Translations under genes and position numbers: made by a program
Shown: piece after piece, positions 8,931-19,995 of the stretch
How positions within the stretch are numbered: position 1 is the stretch's first letter
How the letters are laid out: each line of letters starts with the position of its first letter
Origin: Pseudomonas sp. TNT3
GTDB lineage: Bacteria; Pseudomonadota; Gammaproteobacteria; Pseudomonadales; Pseudomonadaceae
NCBI RefSeq assembly: GCF_010095445.2
Contig: NZ_WFGV02000016.1
Coordinates: 44,843-108,842, forward strand
DNA length: 64,000 nt
Direction of reading: 5' to 3'
Notes under the pieces: generated by a model
What the model was told of the DNA's origin: nothing
The model's input: only the letters and a program-made list of their open reading frames with translations
The model's database searches: none

Positions 8931-9980
8931 ATGACGACTATTTTCGATCCGATCAAACTGGGCGACATCGAGTTGGCCAACCGCATCATCATGGCTCCGC
9001 TGACTCGCTGCCGCGCCGACGAAGGCCGAGTACCCAACGCGCTGATGGCTGAGTACTACGTCCAACGCGCCTCGGCTGGCCTGATCCTCAGCGAGGCCAC
9101 TTCGGTCACGCCAATCGGCGTCGGTTACCCGGATACACCGGGCATCTGGTCCAACGATCAGGTACGTGGCTGGAGCAATGTCACCAAAGCGATCCACGGT
9201 GCCGGTGGCAAAATCTTCCTGCAGCTGTGGCACGTTGGCCGGATCTCCCATGAGATGTATTTGAACGGCGAAACCCCGGTCGCACCGAGCGCGATCCAGC
9301 CCAAAGGTCACGTCAGCCTGGTTCGCCCAATGGCTGATTACCCGACACCGCGTGCGCTGGAAACTGCTGAAATCGCCGACATCGTCGATGCCTACCGCAC
9401 CGGTGCTGAAAACGCCAAGGCCGCTGGTTTCGACGGCGTGGAAATTCACGGCGCCAACGGCTACCTGCTCGACCAGTTCCTGCAAAGCAGCACCAACCAG
9501 CGCACCGACCATTACGGTGGCTCCCTGGAAAACCGTGCTCGCCTGCTGCTGGAAGTCACCGACGCGGCCATCGATGTCTGGGGCGCTGGCCGCGTGGGCG
9601 TGCATCTGTCACCTCGCGCCGACCTGCATGACATGGGTGACGACAACCTCGCCGAGACGTTCACCTACGTCGCCCGTGAACTGGGCAAGCGTGGCATCGC
9701 CTTTATCTGCTCCCGCGAGAAAGAAGGCGCCGACAGCCTGGGCCCACAATTGAAAGAAGCCTTCGGCGGTCCTTACATCGTCAACGAAAGCTTCACCAAG
9801 GAAAGCGCAAACGCCTGGCTGGCCAGCGGCAAGGCTGACGCCGTTGCATTTGGTGTTCCGTTCATTGCCAACCCGGACTTGCCGGCGCGCCTGAAAGCGG
9901 ATGCGCCGCTCAATGATGCCCGTCCGGAACTGTTCTATGCCAAAGGGGCAGTGGGTTACATTGACTACCCAGTGATGTAA
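8931..9980 (+). CDS. xenB: Old yellow enzyme-type alkene reductase (XenB/NemA-like)
   Basis: The 349-aa FMN enzyme starts MTTIFDPIKLGD; the ATG at 8931 follows an ACGAGG site, whereas an upstream frame start would lie inside the MFS gene. Family marks are MAPLTRCRA, LQLWHVGRISH, the active-site HGANGYLLDQFL with the conserved His/Asn pair, YGGSLENR and the C-terminal AFGVPFIANPDL. Such enzymes reduce activated alkenes, quinones and nitroesters with NADPH. XenB is the name used for close P. fluorescens enzymes; assignment of the exact paralogue is not certain. A strong terminator follows. Confidence 0.9.
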   Translation: MTTIFDPIKLGDIELANRIIMAPLTRCRADEGRVPNALMAEYYVQRASAGLILSEATSVTPIGVGYPDTPGIWSNDQVRGWSNVTKAIHGAGGKIFLQLWHVGRISHEMYLNGETPVAPSAIQPKGHVSLVRPMADYPTPRALETAEIADIVDAYRTGAENAKAAGFDGVEIHGANGYLLDQFLQSSTNQRTDHYGGSLENRARLLLEVTDAAIDVWGAGRVGVHLSPRADLHDMGDDNLAETFTYVARELGKRGIAFICSREKEGADSLGPQLKEAFGGPYIVNESFTKESANAWLASGKADAVAFGVPFIANPDLPARLKADAPLNDARPELFYAKGAVGYIDYPVM

Positions 9981-9993
9981 ATCCGCCGAGTAT

Positions 9994-10030
9994 AAAAAAG
10001 CCCCACCTGGAAACAGGTGGGGCTTTTTTT
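9994..10030 (+). terminator. Rho-independent terminator of arsR-MFS-xenB
   Basis: GCCCCACCTG / CAGGTGGGGC stem with a GAAA tetraloop, followed by a run of T. The A-rich left side makes it usable from both strands. Confidence 0.95.
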
Positions 10031-10277
10031 GTATTTGATATCCAGGCGCCGGGCTAAAACGTTTTACACCACAAGGAAGTGCAGCGGTCCCAGCCATTAC
10101 AGGTGGCCTGCGCCTGTTGGCCAGCGCGATACAAAATGCCTACAAAATACGTAATGTGCCGCCTGTAAACTTGCCCCGCGTACGTATATAAAAGCCAACC
10201 ATTCCATAAAGCGCGGAAAAACGGGGGCTTTGCCCGGCTCTGCCTTGACACAACCAGCAGCAATTACGCATTTTGTT

Positions 10278-10910
10278 TCATTTGCGCAGACTGGGACTCA
10301 AGCGCAGCATTTCCAACCCTGTATCGGCCCACCGCTCGGCTTCGACGTGCAGTTCAAAACTGTCCGGTGTAAGCAACCACTGATACAGGATGCCATCGAT
10401 GTATGCATGCAGGCAGATGGCGGCACGGGCCGTGTCGAGGTTTTCCGGCAATTGCCCGCGATTCACTGCATTACGCAAGGCGAGTCCGATCCGCACGTTG
10501 CAGTCCAGGCTGGCGGCCTGGCGCTGCTGGCGCAGGTCGCACATTTCATCGGTGAATTCGCATTTATGAAACAGGATTTCATTGATGCGTCGGGTTTTCG
10601 GGTCCAGAGCAACTTGATGAAACAAATGAATCAGCAGCTTCCGCATGCAGCCCAGCGGGTCGAGTTCGTCCTCGCTTTCACTGGCTTTGGCCATTTCATC
10701 CAGCGGCTCATGCAAGGTATCGAGCATGGCCTGCACCAGATCGGCCTTATTGCTGAAATGCCAGTAAATGGCCCCGCGCGTGACGCCGGCCAGGGTTGCG
10801 ATGTCGGCCAGGGTCGTGCGCGCCACGCCTCGCTCGAAAAAGGCTTTCTCTGCCGCTTCGAGTATCTGGCTACGGGTTTCCTGAGCTTCCTCTTTGGTAC
10901 GACGGACCAT
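10278..10910 (-). CDS. emhR: TetR-family repressor of the EmhABC efflux pump
   Basis: The 210-aa protein starts [17 protein letters not shown] and has the TetR helix-turn-helix at about residues 33-52 ([20 protein letters not shown]), followed by an all-helical ligand-binding domain. It closely matches EmhR/TtgR, which release their operator when they bind antibiotics, flavonoids or aromatic compounds. It diverges from emhABC across a 265-bp region that holds a recognisable operator, the classical arrangement for this regulator. Confidence 0.93.
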   Translation of the reverse strand: MVRRTKEEAQETRSQILEAAEKAFFERGVARTTLADIATLAGVTRGAIYWHFSNKADLVQAMLDTLHEPLDEMAKASESEDELDPLGCMRKLLIHLFHQVALDPKTRRINEILFHKCEFTDEMCDLRQQRQAASLDCNVRIGLALRNAVNRGQLPENLDTARAAICLHAYIDGILYQWLLTPDSFELHVEAERWADTGLEMLRLSPSLRK

Positions 10911-11054
10911 GGCAGTACAACCTCAATCAGGATGCTTCAGCGGTGTCTGAATATCCGCTGAATAAAAGTGCAGCGAGCGCTCTTGGGACTCGTCTGCGGC
11001 CTACAATTCGAACCTTCTGGCGGCATTTGTAACTGGATGAGTACACAGCCAGGG

Positions 11055-11082
11055 TATTTACAAACAACCATGAACGTAAGTA
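11055..11082. promoter_or_regulatory. EmhR/TtgR operator between emhR and emhA
   Basis: TATTTAC (11055-11061) and GTAAGTA (11076-11082) form an imperfect inverted repeat within TACAAACAACCATGAACGTA. From memory this is nearly the published TtgR operator upstream of ttgABC in P. putida. It is placed to repress both divergent promoters. Confidence 0.85.
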
Positions 11083-11175
11083 TATTACTTAGCAAGCTAC
11101 TTATCCACTCAGCGCACATTTTTTACTTTCCACACTTTCTTGTGCGCAATTTGCGCGCCTGACCCGAGGATTTTC

Positions 11176-12333
11176 ATGCAATTCAAGCCAGCTGTTACCG
11201 CTCTGGTCACTGCCGTCGCCCTCGCATCGCTGCTCAGCGGATGTAAAAAGGAAGAGGCTCCACCGGCCGCACCACCTCCTCAGGTCGGCGTCGTGACTCT
11301 GCAACCGCAAGCTTTCACCCTGACCTCCGAGCTTCCAGGCCGCACCAGTGCGTACCGAATTGCCGAAGTTCGCCCTCAGGTCAACGGCATCATTCTCAAG
11401 CGACTGTTCAAGGAAGGCGGCGACGTCAAGGCCGGTCAGCAGCTGTATCAGATCGATCCGGCAGTCTATGACGCAACGCTGAAAAGCGCAGAAGCCAACC
11501 TGCAACAAACCAAGTCGATCTCTGACCGTTACAAGCAACTGGTCAACGAGCAGGCCGTGAGCCGTCAGGAATACGACACCGCCGTCGCCAACCGGATGCA
11601 ATCGGAAGCGTCGCTGCAAACCGCGCAGATCAATGTGCGCTACACCAAAGTGTATGCACCTCTGACAGGCCGCATCGGTCGCTCCAACGTCACCGAAGGT
11701 GCCTTGGTCACCAGTGGCCAGGTCGACGCCATGGCGGTGATCCAGCAACTTGATCCGATCTATGTCGACGTGACGCAGTCTTCCGTCGAGTTGCTCGAGC
11801 TGCGCCGCGAGCTGGAAAGCGGTCGCCTGCAAAAGGCTGGTGATACCGCCGCCGCGGTCAAACTGACCCTGGAAGACGGCAGCCAGTACAAACAGGAAGG
11901 TAAACTCGAGTTCTCCGAAGTCTCGGTTGACCAGACCACCGGTTCCGTCACCCTGCGCGCGGTATTCCCGAACCCTGATCACACGCTGCTGCCCGGTATG
12001 TTCGTGCACGCACAGCTGCAGGCTGGTGTGAACAGCGCCGCCATTCTGGCCCCGCAACAAGGCGTGACCCGTGACCTCAAAGGCACGCCAACCGCCCTGG
12101 TTGTCGGACCGGACAACAAGGTTGAGCTGCGCCAACTCAAGGCCAGTCGCACCGTGGGTAGCCAATGGCTGATCGAAGACGGCCTCAAGGCCGGCGATCG
12201 CCTGATCACCGAAGGGCTGCAATTCGTCAAGCCAGGCGTTGAAGTCAAGCCGACTGAAGCGACTAACGTAGGCAACAAGAACCCGGTCCCCGCACAGGCA
12301 GCTGATAAGGCTTCCAGCGGCAAAGGGGAGTAA
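11176..12333 (+). CDS. emhA: RND efflux periplasmic adaptor lipoprotein
   Basis: The 385-aa membrane fusion protein has a lipoprotein signal with lipobox LLSGC, then the MFP hairpin/lipoyl region (SAYRIAEVRPQVNGIILKRLFKEG) and the beta-barrel domain. The start at 11176 follows GAGGATTTTC; an earlier in-frame codon would spoil the signal peptide. It links the inner-membrane pump EmhB to the outer-membrane channel EmhC. Orthologues are MexA, TtgA and AcrA. The next gene starts four bases after the stop. Confidence 0.95.
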   Translation: MQFKPAVTALVTAVALASLLSGCKKEEAPPAAPPPQVGVVTLQPQAFTLTSELPGRTSAYRIAEVRPQVNGIILKRLFKEGGDVKAGQQLYQIDPAVYDATLKSAEANLQQTKSISDRYKQLVNEQAVSRQEYDTAVANRMQSEASLQTAQINVRYTKVYAPLTGRIGRSNVTEGALVTSGQVDAMAVIQQLDPIYVDVTQSSVELLELRRELESGRLQKAGDTAAAVKLTLEDGSQYKQEGKLEFSEVSVDQTTGSVTLRAVFPNPDHTLLPGMFVHAQLQAGVNSAAILAPQQGVTRDLKGTPTALVVGPDNKVELRQLKASRTVGSQWLIEDGLKAGDRLITEGLQFVKPGVEVKPTEATNVGNKNPVPAQAADKASSGKGE

Positions 12334-12336
12334 CCC

Positions 12337-15300
12337 ATGTCGAAATTTTTTATCGACCGTCCGATTTTCGCCTGGGTAATTGCCCTGGTGATCATGCTGG
12401 TCGGGGCACTATCGATCCTCAAACTGCCCATCAACCAATACCCGAGCATTGCGCCACCGGCCATTGCAATCCAGGTAACGTACCCGGGCGCGTCTGCACA
12501 AACCGTGCAGGACACCGTGGTGCAAGTGATCGAGCAACAGCTCAACGGTATCGATAACCTGCGTTATGTCTCCTCGGAAAGTAACTCCGACGGCAGCATG
12601 ACCATTACCGCGACCTTCGAGCAGGGCACCAACTCCGATACCGCGCAGGTTCAGGTCCAGAACAAACTGAACCTGGCCACCCCGCTGCTGCCGCAAGAAG
12701 TGCAGCAACAGGGGATCCGCGTGACCAAGGCAGTGAAAAACTTCCTGTTGGTCATCGGCGTGGTGTCGCGCGACGGCAGCATGACCAAGGACGACCTGTC
12801 CAACTACATCGTGTCGAACATGCAGGACCCGATCTCCCGGACCGCCGGTGTCGGTGACTTCCAGGTCTTCGGTTCGCAGTACGCGATGCGGGTCTGGCTC
12901 GACCCGGCCAAGTTGAACAACTTCAACCTGACCCCGGTGGACGTCAAAGCCGCCATTGCTGCACAGAACATCCAGGTGTCCTCCGGGCAACTGGGCGGCC
13001 TGCCTGCGGCGCCTGGCCAGCAATTGAACGCCACCATCATCGGCAAGACCCGCCTGCAGACCGCCGAGCAGTTCAACAAGATTCTGCTGAAGGTCAACAA
13101 AGACGGTTCGCAAGTGCGCCTGTCAGACGTCGCCGATGTCGGCCTGGGCGGTGAGAACTACAGCATCAATGCCCAGTTCAACGGCGCACCGGCTTCCGGT
13201 CTCGCAGTGAAACTGGCCAACGGTGCCAACGCCCTCGACACCGCAAAAGCACTGCGCAACACCATCGACACCCTCAAGCCATTCTTCCCGGAAGGCATGG
13301 AAGTGGTGTTCCCGTATGACACGACGCCGGTCGTGACCGAGTCGATCAAGGGTGTAGTTGAAACCCTGGTCGAAGCGATCGTGCTGGTGTTCCTGGTGAT
13401 GTTCCTGTTCCTGCAAAACTTCCGCGCCACCGTCATCACCACGATGACTGTACCGGTCGTATTGCTCGGTACGTTCGGCATCCTTGCGGCCTTTGGTTTC
13501 AGCATCAACACCCTGACCATGTTCGGTATGGTTCTCGCCATCGGCTTGCTGGTGGATGACGCCATCGTCGTGGTGGAGAACGTCGAACGGGTCATGAGCG
13601 AAGAAGGTCTTTCACCCAAGGAGGCCACCAAGAAATCCATGGGGCAGATCCAGGGTGCACTGGTCGGTATCGCCCTGGTTCTGTCGGCGGTACTGCTGCC
13701 GATGGCGTTCTTCAGCGGCTCCACGGGCGTGATCTACAAACAGTTCTCGATCACCATCGTATCGGCCATGGCCTTGTCGGTGCTGGTTGCCCTGATCTTC
13801 ACCCCGGCGCTGTGCGCCACCATGCTCAAGGCAATTCCGAAAGGCGAGCACGGCACCCCGAAACGCGGCTTCTTCGGCTGGTTCAACCGCAGCTTCGATC
13901 GCGGCGTGAAAAGCTACGAACGCGGCGTGGGCAACATGCTCACGCACAAGGCGCCGTACCTGCTGGCGTACGTAATTATTCTGGTCGGCATGATCTGGCT
14001 GTTCACCCGTATTCCAACGGCGTTCCTGCCGGAAGAAGACCAGGGTGTACTGTTTGCCCAGGTGCAGACTCCAGCCGGCTCCAGTGCCGAACGGACTCAG
14101 GTGGTGATCGACGAGATGCGTTCCTACCTGCTGGATAAAGAGTCCAGCGCAGTCGCCTCGGTGTTTACCGTTAACGGCTTCAACTTTGCCGGTCGCGGCC
14201 AGAGCTCGGGCCTTGCGTTCATCATGCTCAAGCCGTGGGATCAGCGGGATGCGGACAACAGCGTGTTCAAGCTCGCCGAACGCGCACAGACGCACTTCTT
14301 CAGTTTCCGCGATGCCATGGTGTTTGCCTTCGCACCGCCAGCGGTACTGGAGCTGGGTAACGCCACCGGTTTCGACGTGTTCCTGCAAGACCGTGCCGGT
14401 ATCGGTCACGAGAAGCTGATGGAGGCGCGCAACCAGTTCCTTGGCATGGCGGCCCAGAGCAAAGTGCTCTATCAGGTGCGCCCGAACGGACTGAACGACG
14501 AACCGCAATACCAGTTGGAAATCGATGACGAGAAGGCCAGTGCCCTGGGCATTACCCTCACCGACATCAACAGCACCCTGTCGATTGCCTTGGGCAGTAG
14601 CTACGTCAACGACTTCATCGACCGTGGTCGCGTGAAGAAAGTGTACATACAAGGTCAGCCAAACTCGCGGATGAGCCCGGAAGACATCAAGAAATGGTAC
14701 GTACGCAACGCTGAAGGAACCATGGTGCCCTTCTCGGCTTTCGCCAAGGGACAGTGGATCTACGGTGCTCCGAAACTGTCGCGTTACAACGGTGTAGAAG
14801 CGATGGAAATCCTCGGCGCCCCGGCTCCAGGCTACTCCACCGGTGAAGCCATGGCCGAAGTCGAAGCGCTGGCGAAGAAACTGCCGGCGGGTGTGGGTAT
14901 TTCCTGGACCGGCCTGTCGTACGAAGAACGGCTGTCCGGTTCCCAGGCTCCCGCGTTGTACGCGTTGTCGCTGCTGATGGTGTTCCTGTGTCTGGCGGCG
15001 CTGTACGAAAGCTGGTCGATTCCGATCGCGGTGATGCTGGTGGTGCCACTGGGGGTCATCGGCGCGCTGCTGGCGACCAGTTTGCGCGGCCTGTCCAACG
15101 ACGTTTACTTCCAGGTGGGCCTGTTGACAACCATCGGTCTGGCCGCGAAAAACGCCATTCTGATCGTCGAATTCGCCAAAGAACTGAATGAACAGGGAAT
15201 GAGTCTGCGCGATGCCGCGATTGAAGCCTGCCGCATGCGTTTGCGCCCGATCATCATGACCTCCCTCGCCTTCGTTCTGGGCGTGGTGCCACTGGCGATT

Positions 15301-15486
15301 TCCACGGGTGCAGGTTCAGGTAGCCAACACGCCATCGGTACCGGGGTTATTGGCGGTATGATCACGGCCACGGTCCTGGCAATCTTCTGGGTACCCCTGT
15401 TCTTCGTCACCGTGTCGTCCATCGGTCAGCGCAAAAAAACCGATGAAGATGACGCAATCGAAACTCCTAAAGAGGCTGGCCAATGA
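12337..15486 (+). CDS. emhB: RND multidrug efflux inner-membrane transporter
   Basis: The 1049-aa protein is an HAE1-family RND pump (MexB/TtgB/AcrB). It has the N-terminal [19 protein letters not shown], 12 predicted transmembrane segments with two large periplasmic loops, and the proton-relay aspartates D407 and D408 in [17 protein letters not shown]. EmhB-type pumps export hydrophobic antibiotics and polycyclic aromatic compounds using the proton gradient. Its stop overlaps the emhC start by four bases (ATGA), so expression is coupled. Confidence 0.96.
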   Translation: MSKFFIDRPIFAWVIALVIMLVGALSILKLPINQYPSIAPPAIAIQVTYPGASAQTVQDTVVQVIEQQLNGIDNLRYVSSESNSDGSMTITATFEQGTNSDTAQVQVQNKLNLATPLLPQEVQQQGIRVTKAVKNFLLVIGVVSRDGSMTKDDLSNYIVSNMQDPISRTAGVGDFQVFGSQYAMRVWLDPAKLNNFNLTPVDVKAAIAAQNIQVSSGQLGGLPAAPGQQLNATIIGKTRLQTAEQFNKILLKVNKDGSQVRLSDVADVGLGGENYSINAQFNGAPASGLAVKLANGANALDTAKALRNTIDTLKPFFPEGMEVVFPYDTTPVVTESIKGVVETLVEAIVLVFLVMFLFLQNFRATVITTMTVPVVLLGTFGILAAFGFSINTLTMFGMVLAIGLLVDDAIVVVENVERVMSEEGLSPKEATKKSMGQIQGALVGIALVLSAVLLPMAFFSGSTGVIYKQFSITIVSAMALSVLVALIFTPALCATMLKAIPKGEHGTPKRGFFGWFNRSFDRGVKSYERGVGNMLTHKAPYLLAYVIILVGMIWLFTRIPTAFLPEEDQGVLFAQVQTPAGSSAERTQVVIDEMRSYLLDKESSAVASVFTVNGFNFAGRGQSSGLAFIMLKPWDQRDADNSVFKLAERAQTHFFSFRDAMVFAFAPPAVLELGNATGFDVFLQDRAGIGHEKLMEARNQFLGMAAQSKVLYQVRPNGLNDEPQYQLEIDDEKASALGITLTDINSTLSIALGSSYVNDFIDRGRVKKVYIQGQPNSRMSPEDIKKWYVRNAEGTMVPFSAFAKGQWIYGAPKLSRYNGVEAMEILGAPAPGYSTGEAMAEVEALAKKLPAGVGISWTGLSYEERLSGSQAPALYALSLLMVFLCLAALYESWSIPIAVMLVVPLGVIGALLATSLRGLSNDVYFQVGLLTTIGLAAKNAILIVEFAKELNEQGMSLRDAAIEACRMRLRPIIMTSLAFVLGVVPLAISTGAGSGSQHAIGTGVIGGMITATVLAIFWVPLFFVTVSSIGQRKKTDEDDAIETPKEAGQ

Positions 15487-16943
15487 GCAAGTCGCTACTC
15501 TCCCTAGCCGTTGCCGCGTTTGTGCTCAGTGGCTGCTCGCTGATACCTGATTATCAGCAGCCCGCGGCACCGGTTCCGAGCGAATTCCCGCAGGGCCCGG
15601 CGTACTCGCCGGCCCAGGCACCGAATCAGGCCGCTGCCGAACAAGGCTGGAAGCAGTTTTTCCATGATCCGGCGCTGCAACAGCTGATCCAGGTTGCTCT
15701 GGAAAACAACCGGGACCTGCGTGTCGCAGCCCTGAACATCGACGCCTTCGCGGCCCAGTACCGCATTCAGCGCGCGGACCTGTTCCCGGCTGTTTCGGCC
15801 AATGGCACGGGCAGCCGTCAGCGTGTCCCGGCGAACGCTTCGCAAACCGGTGAAGCGGGTATTGTCAGCTCGTATTCGGCCACAGTCGGCATCAGCGCCT
15901 ATGAACTCGACCTGTTCGGTCGGGTTCGCAGCCTGAGCGAACAAGCCCTGCAACAATACTTCGCGACCGAAGAAGGCCGCCGCAGCACTCAGATCAGCCT
16001 TGTGGGCAGCGTAGCCAATGCCTACCTGACCTGGCAGGCGGACAAAGAACTGCTCAAGCTGACCCAGGACACCCTCGGGGCGTTCCAGGAGAGCTACAAG
16101 CTCACCGCACGCAGCAACGAAGTAGGTGTGGCCTCGGCACTGGACCTCGCTCAGTCGCGCACCTCGGTGGAAAACGCCCGTGCCCAACTGGCGAAGTACA
16201 CCCGTCAGGTCGCTCAGGACGAAAACAGCCTGGTGCTGCTGCTCGGCACCGGTATCCCGGCCAACCTGCAAGCCGCCAAGCCGCTGTCTGATGACTTGTT
16301 GAGCGACGTTCCGCCCGGCTTGCCGTCGGACTTGCTGCAACGTCGTCCGGACATCCTGCAGGCCGAATACAACCTCAAGGCTGCCAACGCCAACATCGGC
16401 GCGGCACGGGCTGCGTTCTTCCCGAGCATCAGCCTGACAGCCAACGCCGGTTCCCTGAGCCCGGACCTTTCGGGTCTGTTCAAGGGTGGCTCGGGCACCT
16501 GGTTGTTCCAGCCGCAAATCAATCTGCCGATCTTCAATGCCGGCAGCCTGCGCGCCAGCCTGGACTACTCGAAAATCCAGAAAGACATTGGCGTGGCGAA
16601 CTACGAGAAGTCCATTCAAACGGCCTTCCAGGAAGTCGCCGACGGCCTGGCCGCCCGCCAGACCTACACCGAGCAACTGCAGGCCCAGCGTGATTTCGTC
16701 ACCGCCAACCAGGACTACTACCGTCTGGCCGAGCGTCGATATCGCATTGGTGTCGACAGCAACCTGACCTTCCTCGATGCCCAGCGTCAGCTGTTCAGTG
16801 CCCAACAGGTATTGATCACCGACCGTCTGGCGCAACTGGTCAGTGCAGTCAATCTGTACAAGGCACTGGGCGGTGGCTGGAATGAGCAAACGGCCAGGAA
16901 CGAGCCTTTGAAAGAAGAAGCGCCGAAGATGAAGTTGTTCTGA
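15483..16943 (+). CDS. emhC: Outer-membrane efflux channel lipoprotein
   Basis: The 486-aa protein is a TolC-like NodT-family outer-membrane factor (OprM/TtgC). It has a lipoprotein signal with lipobox VLSGC and two structural repeats with the typical [10 protein letters not shown] and [41 protein letters not shown] signatures. It completes the tripartite EmhABC pump. A terminator follows about 20 bases after the stop. Confidence 0.95.
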   Translation: MSKSLLSLAVAAFVLSGCSLIPDYQQPAAPVPSEFPQGPAYSPAQAPNQAAAEQGWKQFFHDPALQQLIQVALENNRDLRVAALNIDAFAAQYRIQRADLFPAVSANGTGSRQRVPANASQTGEAGIVSSYSATVGISAYELDLFGRVRSLSEQALQQYFATEEGRRSTQISLVGSVANAYLTWQADKELLKLTQDTLGAFQESYKLTARSNEVGVASALDLAQSRTSVENARAQLAKYTRQVAQDENSLVLLLGTGIPANLQAAKPLSDDLLSDVPPGLPSDLLQRRPDILQAEYNLKAANANIGAARAAFFPSISLTANAGSLSPDLSGLFKGGSGTWLFQPQINLPIFNAGSLRASLDYSKIQKDIGVANYEKSIQTAFQEVADGLAARQTYTEQLQAQRDFVTANQDYYRLAERRYRIGVDSNLTFLDAQRQLFSAQQVLITDRLAQLVSAVNLYKALGGGWNEQTARNEPLKEEAPKMKLF

Positions 16944-16965
16944 TAGCGCTGTGAGTCAACTTGAA

Positions 16966-16988
16966 GCCCACCTCCTGGTGGGCTTTTT
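16966..16988 (+). terminator. Terminator of emhABC
   Basis: GCCCACC / GGTGGGC stem with a TCCT loop and five T residues, 22 bases after the emhC stop. Confidence 0.9.
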
Positions 16989-17020
16989 GTTGGCAGCGCA
17001 AAAGGTCTGTTGTTCGTCGT

Positions 17021-17115
17021 GGCCCCATCGCCAGCAGGCTGGCTCCCACAGGGAACCGGGTTTCTGCAGGAAGAAAGGAGTCCAATGTGGGAGCTAGCCT
17101 GCTAGCGATGAGGCC
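17021..17115. repeat. REPIN-like inverted repeat
   Basis: Arms GGCCCCATCGCCAGCAGGCT.. (17021-17050) and ..AGCCTGCTAGCGATGAGGCC (17086-17115) are imperfect inverted copies of the Pseudomonas CATCGC-GGCTCCCACA family. In the 431-base gap between emhC and the porin gene I see only the emhC terminator, this element and about 260 bases of upstream region for the porin. Confidence 0.8.
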
Positions 17116-17374
17116 AGCCCCTACACAAAAAAACCGGAACCATGTTGCGTTCGATAATCGCCCAAAACCTGCTTTTAACAATTGAACCATCCAGTACATT
17201 CCCCGCACCATTCTCCGCACAAGACCAATAACATCAGGTTCGACCTCATGCCCCCGCGCCCTGCCCTGTCCGGCTGATCCCGTTCGTTTTTGTCCCGATT
17301 TCCGATGGTTGTCTGCAACCCCAAAGGTCGCGGCATTACCCGCTTCATCCCCAAGAATTAGAGAGACCGAGCCC

Positions 17375-18634
17375 ATGACGCCTTCCCCCGCGCAGTACTT
17401 CGTTCCCAGCCTGATCGCCGTCGCCCTGGCCAGCACAGCCCTTCCCGCCCAGGCTGAGGAGGCAGGTTTTGTCGAAGACGCCAAGGTCAACCTGAACCTG
17501 CGCAACTTCTACATCAATCGCAACTTCACCAACCCGACCAAGGCGCAGGGCAAGGCTGAGGAATGGACACAGAGTTTCATCCTCGACGCTAAATCCGGTT
17601 TCACTCAAGGCACAGTCGGGTTTGGTCTGGATGTGTTGGGGCTGTACGCGGTGAAGCTCGACGGAGGCCAGGGCACCGGTGGAACGCAGTTGTTGCCGCT
17701 GGACCAAGACGGTCGTCCGGCGAACAATTTCGGCCGCACCAATGTCGCGTTCAAGGCGAAGCTGTCCCAGACCGAAGTGAAGGTCGGCGAGTGGATGCCA
17801 GTGCTGCCGATCCTGCGCTCGGACGACGGACGTTCCCTGCCGCAAACCTTTCGTGGGGGCCAGATCACCTCCAAGGAAATCAACGGACTGACGCTGTACG
17901 GTGGTCAGTTCCGCGCCAACAGCCCGCGGGATGACAGCAGCATGAGCGACATGTCGATGACCGGAAAAGCGGCCTTCACCTCCGACCGCTTCAACTTTCA
18001 GGGCGGCGAGTACGTTTTCAACGAGAAGCGCACGCAGATCGCGCTGTGGAACGCCGAACTCAAGGACATCTACAGCCAGCAATTCGTCAACCTGATCCAT
18101 AGCCAGCCCTTCGGCGACTGGACCTTGGGCGCCAATCTGGGGTTCTTCTACGGCAAGGAAGACGGCAGCGCCCGGGCCGGCGATCTGGACAACAAGACCT
18201 GGTCGGGCCTGTTCTCGGCCAAGTACGGCGGCCACACCTTCTACGTCGGTTTGCAGAAGCTGACCGGCGACAGCGCCTGGATGCGCGTCAACGGCACCAG
18301 CGGCGGTACATTGGCCAACGACAGCTACAACGCCAGCTACGACAACGCCCGGGAAAAATCCTGGCAGCTGCGCCATGACTACAACTTTGTCGCCCTTGGA
18401 ATTCCCGGCCTGACCCTGATGAATCGCTACATCAGCGGCGACAATGTGCACACCGGCACGGTGACCGATGGCAAGGAATGGGGACGCGAAAGCGAATTGG
18501 GCTACACCGTACAGAGCGGCGCATTGAAGGATTTAAACGTGAAATGGCGCAACTCGACCATGCGCCGGGATTACAGCAACAACGAGTTTGATGAGAACCG
18601 CGTGATCGTCAGCTACCCGATCAGTCTGTTGTAA
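17375..18634 (+). CDS. OprD-family outer-membrane porin, aromatic-acid type
   Basis: The 419-aa product has a signal peptide ending ALPAQA and the OprD opening EEAGFVEDAKVNLNLRNFYINRNF, then alternating beta strands to the end. Start ATG at 17375 is used because the signal peptide begins there. OprD porins pass specific small organic acids. Its place next to the pca genes, as for the BenF-like porin beside the P. putida pca cluster, suggests protocatechuate or a similar aromatic acid as substrate. It ends opposite pcaC. Confidence 0.9.
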   Translation: MTPSPAQYFVPSLIAVALASTALPAQAEEAGFVEDAKVNLNLRNFYINRNFTNPTKAQGKAEEWTQSFILDAKSGFTQGTVGFGLDVLGLYAVKLDGGQGTGGTQLLPLDQDGRPANNFGRTNVAFKAKLSQTEVKVGEWMPVLPILRSDDGRSLPQTFRGGQITSKEINGLTLYGGQFRANSPRDDSSMSDMSMTGKAAFTSDRFNFQGGEYVFNEKRTQIALWNAELKDIYSQQFVNLIHSQPFGDWTLGANLGFFYGKEDGSARAGDLDNKTWSGLFSAKYGGHTFYVGLQKLTGDSAWMRVNGTSGGTLANDSYNASYDNAREKSWQLRHDYNFVALGIPGLTLMNRYISGDNVHTGTVTDGKEWGRESELGYTVQSGALKDLNVKWRNSTMRRDYSNNEFDENRVIVSYPISLL

Positions 18635-18642
18635 ACCTCAAG

Positions 18643-18763
18643 GACGCCATCGCGGGCAAGTCGAATCGTCGCACCGCCGGCTCCCACAGGGGATCTTCAG
18701 TGAACGTATATTCTGCGCTCACACCAGCCCTCTGTGGGAGCCGGGCTTGCCCGCGATGGCGTC
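18643..18763. repeat. REPIN between convergent porin and pcaC genes
   Basis: GACGCCATCGCGGGCAAG (18643-18660) pairs with CTTGCCCGCGATGGCGTC at the far end, with CTCCCACAGGG / CCTCTGTGGGAG inside. The left arm carries an extra 14 bases or so between its two halves, so it is a damaged copy. Confidence 0.85.
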
Positions 18764-18789
18764 AGTTCATTCAACAAAAACCCTGATGA

Positions 18790-19188
18790 TCACTCCCGCG
18801 ATTCAACCCCCAACTCGTCCCACACTGACTCCGCCAAATGGAACGTCGCATTCGCCGCCGGGATACCGCAATAGATCGCGCTCTGCATGATGACTTCCTT
18901 GATCTCGCCACGGGTCACGCCGTTGTTGGCGGCGGCACGCAGGTGCAGCTTCAGCTCTTCATTGCGGTTCATGCCGATCAGCATGGCGATGGTGATCAGG
19001 CTGCGGGTGTGACGCGGCAGGCCCGGACGGGTCCAGATGTCCCCCCAGGCGTGGCGGGTGATCATTTCCTGAAACTCCGAGTTGAACTCGGTCAGGGCGT
19101 TCAGGCTGCGATCGACATGAGCGTCGCCCAGTACCGCGCGGCGGACCTTCAGGCCTTCGTCGTAACGTTGTTTCTCGTCCACACCCAT
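18790..19188 (-). CDS. pcaC: 4-carboxymuconolactone decarboxylase
   Basis: The 132-aa enzyme decarboxylates 4-carboxymuconolactone to beta-ketoadipate enol-lactone. The start at 19188 gives MGVDEKQRYDEGL, the usual PcaC opening; the frame extends further upstream only over pcaD. The RHAWGDIWTRPGL and SLITIAMLI segments and the helical NNGVTRGEIKEVI region are typical. It lies four bases after pcaD and is the last gene of the minus-strand pca cluster. Confidence 0.95.
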   Translation of the reverse strand: MGVDEKQRYDEGLKVRRAVLGDAHVDRSLNALTEFNSEFQEMITRHAWGDIWTRPGLPRHTRSLITIAMLIGMNRNEELKLHLRAAANNGVTRGEIKEVIMQSAIYCGIPAANATFHLAESVWDELGVESRE

Positions 19189-19192
19189 CCCC

Positions 19193-19984
19193 TTAATCCG
19201 CTGACAAAAACGCCACGACCTGCTCGCTGAACGCAGCGCCGGCCTGAACGTTGGACAGGTGCGCCGCGTAGAACTCCGCATACTCGGCGCCGAGCACATG
19301 CTGTTGAATGAAGTGCCCACCGGACGGCGGCGTGACCGCGTCTTCAGTGCCGGCAATCACCAGCAGCGGGACCTTGATCGACGACAACTGCTCACGGAAA
19401 TCGGCATCGCGTACAGCCGCGCAATTGGCCGCGTAACCTTCAGGTGAGGTGGCCGCCAGCATGTCGGTGATTCTGCTGGCCACCGCCGGATTGGCCTCGG
19501 CAAAGTCCGGCGTAAACCAGCGCGCAATCGATGCGTCGCGTAGCGCGACCATGGCCGCCTGGCCATCACGCAACACCATTTCGATGCGCGGATTCCAGAT
19601 CGACGGATCGCCGATTTTCGCCGCGGTATTGCACACCACCAGCTTGAGCAGACGATGACCGGCGTTGATTCCCAGCCACTGGCCAATCAACCCGCCCATG
19701 GACAAACCGCAGAAATGCGCCCGCTCGATGTGCAACGCATCCAGCAGTGCCAGCACGTCGTGACCCAGTTGTTCGATGGTGTAAGGCCCTGGAGTCACCA
19801 GAGACTGGCCGTGACCACGGGTATCGAAACGCAACACACGGAAATGCTCGGTGAACGCCGGAATTTGCGCATCCCACATGTGCAGGTCAGTGCCCAGCGA
19901 GTTGGACAGCACCAGCACCGGTGCATCGACCGGTCCATCGAGTTGGTAATGCAGTTCGCCATCGGCGAGTTGTACGAAAGCCAC
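19193..19984 (-). CDS. pcaD: 3-oxoadipate enol-lactonase
   Basis: The 263-aa alpha/beta hydrolase opens beta-ketoadipate enol-lactone to beta-ketoadipate. The nucleophile elbow is GLSMGG with S95; the acid is likely the Asp in GTEDAVTPP and the base the His in AAHLSNVQ. The oxyanion region LSNSLGTDLHMWD near residue 27-38 fits PcaD. It sits 11 bases after pcaB and just before pcaC. Confidence 0.95.
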   Translation of the reverse strand: MAFVQLADGELHYQLDGPVDAPVLVLSNSLGTDLHMWDAQIPAFTEHFRVLRFDTRGHGQSLVTPGPYTIEQLGHDVLALLDALHIERAHFCGLSMGGLIGQWLGINAGHRLLKLVVCNTAAKIGDPSIWNPRIEMVLRDGQAAMVALRDASIARWFTPDFAEANPAVASRITDMLAATSPEGYAANCAAVRDADFREQLSSIKVPLLVIAGTEDAVTPPSGGHFIQQHVLGAEYAEFYAAHLSNVQAGAAFSEQVVAFLSAD

Positions 19985-19995
19985 AGCAATCTCCT

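Noticed and set aside
10054..10263. 69-codon minus-strand frame between xenB and emhR
   Set aside because: It has no ribosome-binding site and overlaps no conserved-looking sequence; composition is irregular.
15504..16889. 461-codon minus-strand frame opposite emhC
   Set aside because: Antisense shadow of a well-defined outer-membrane factor gene.
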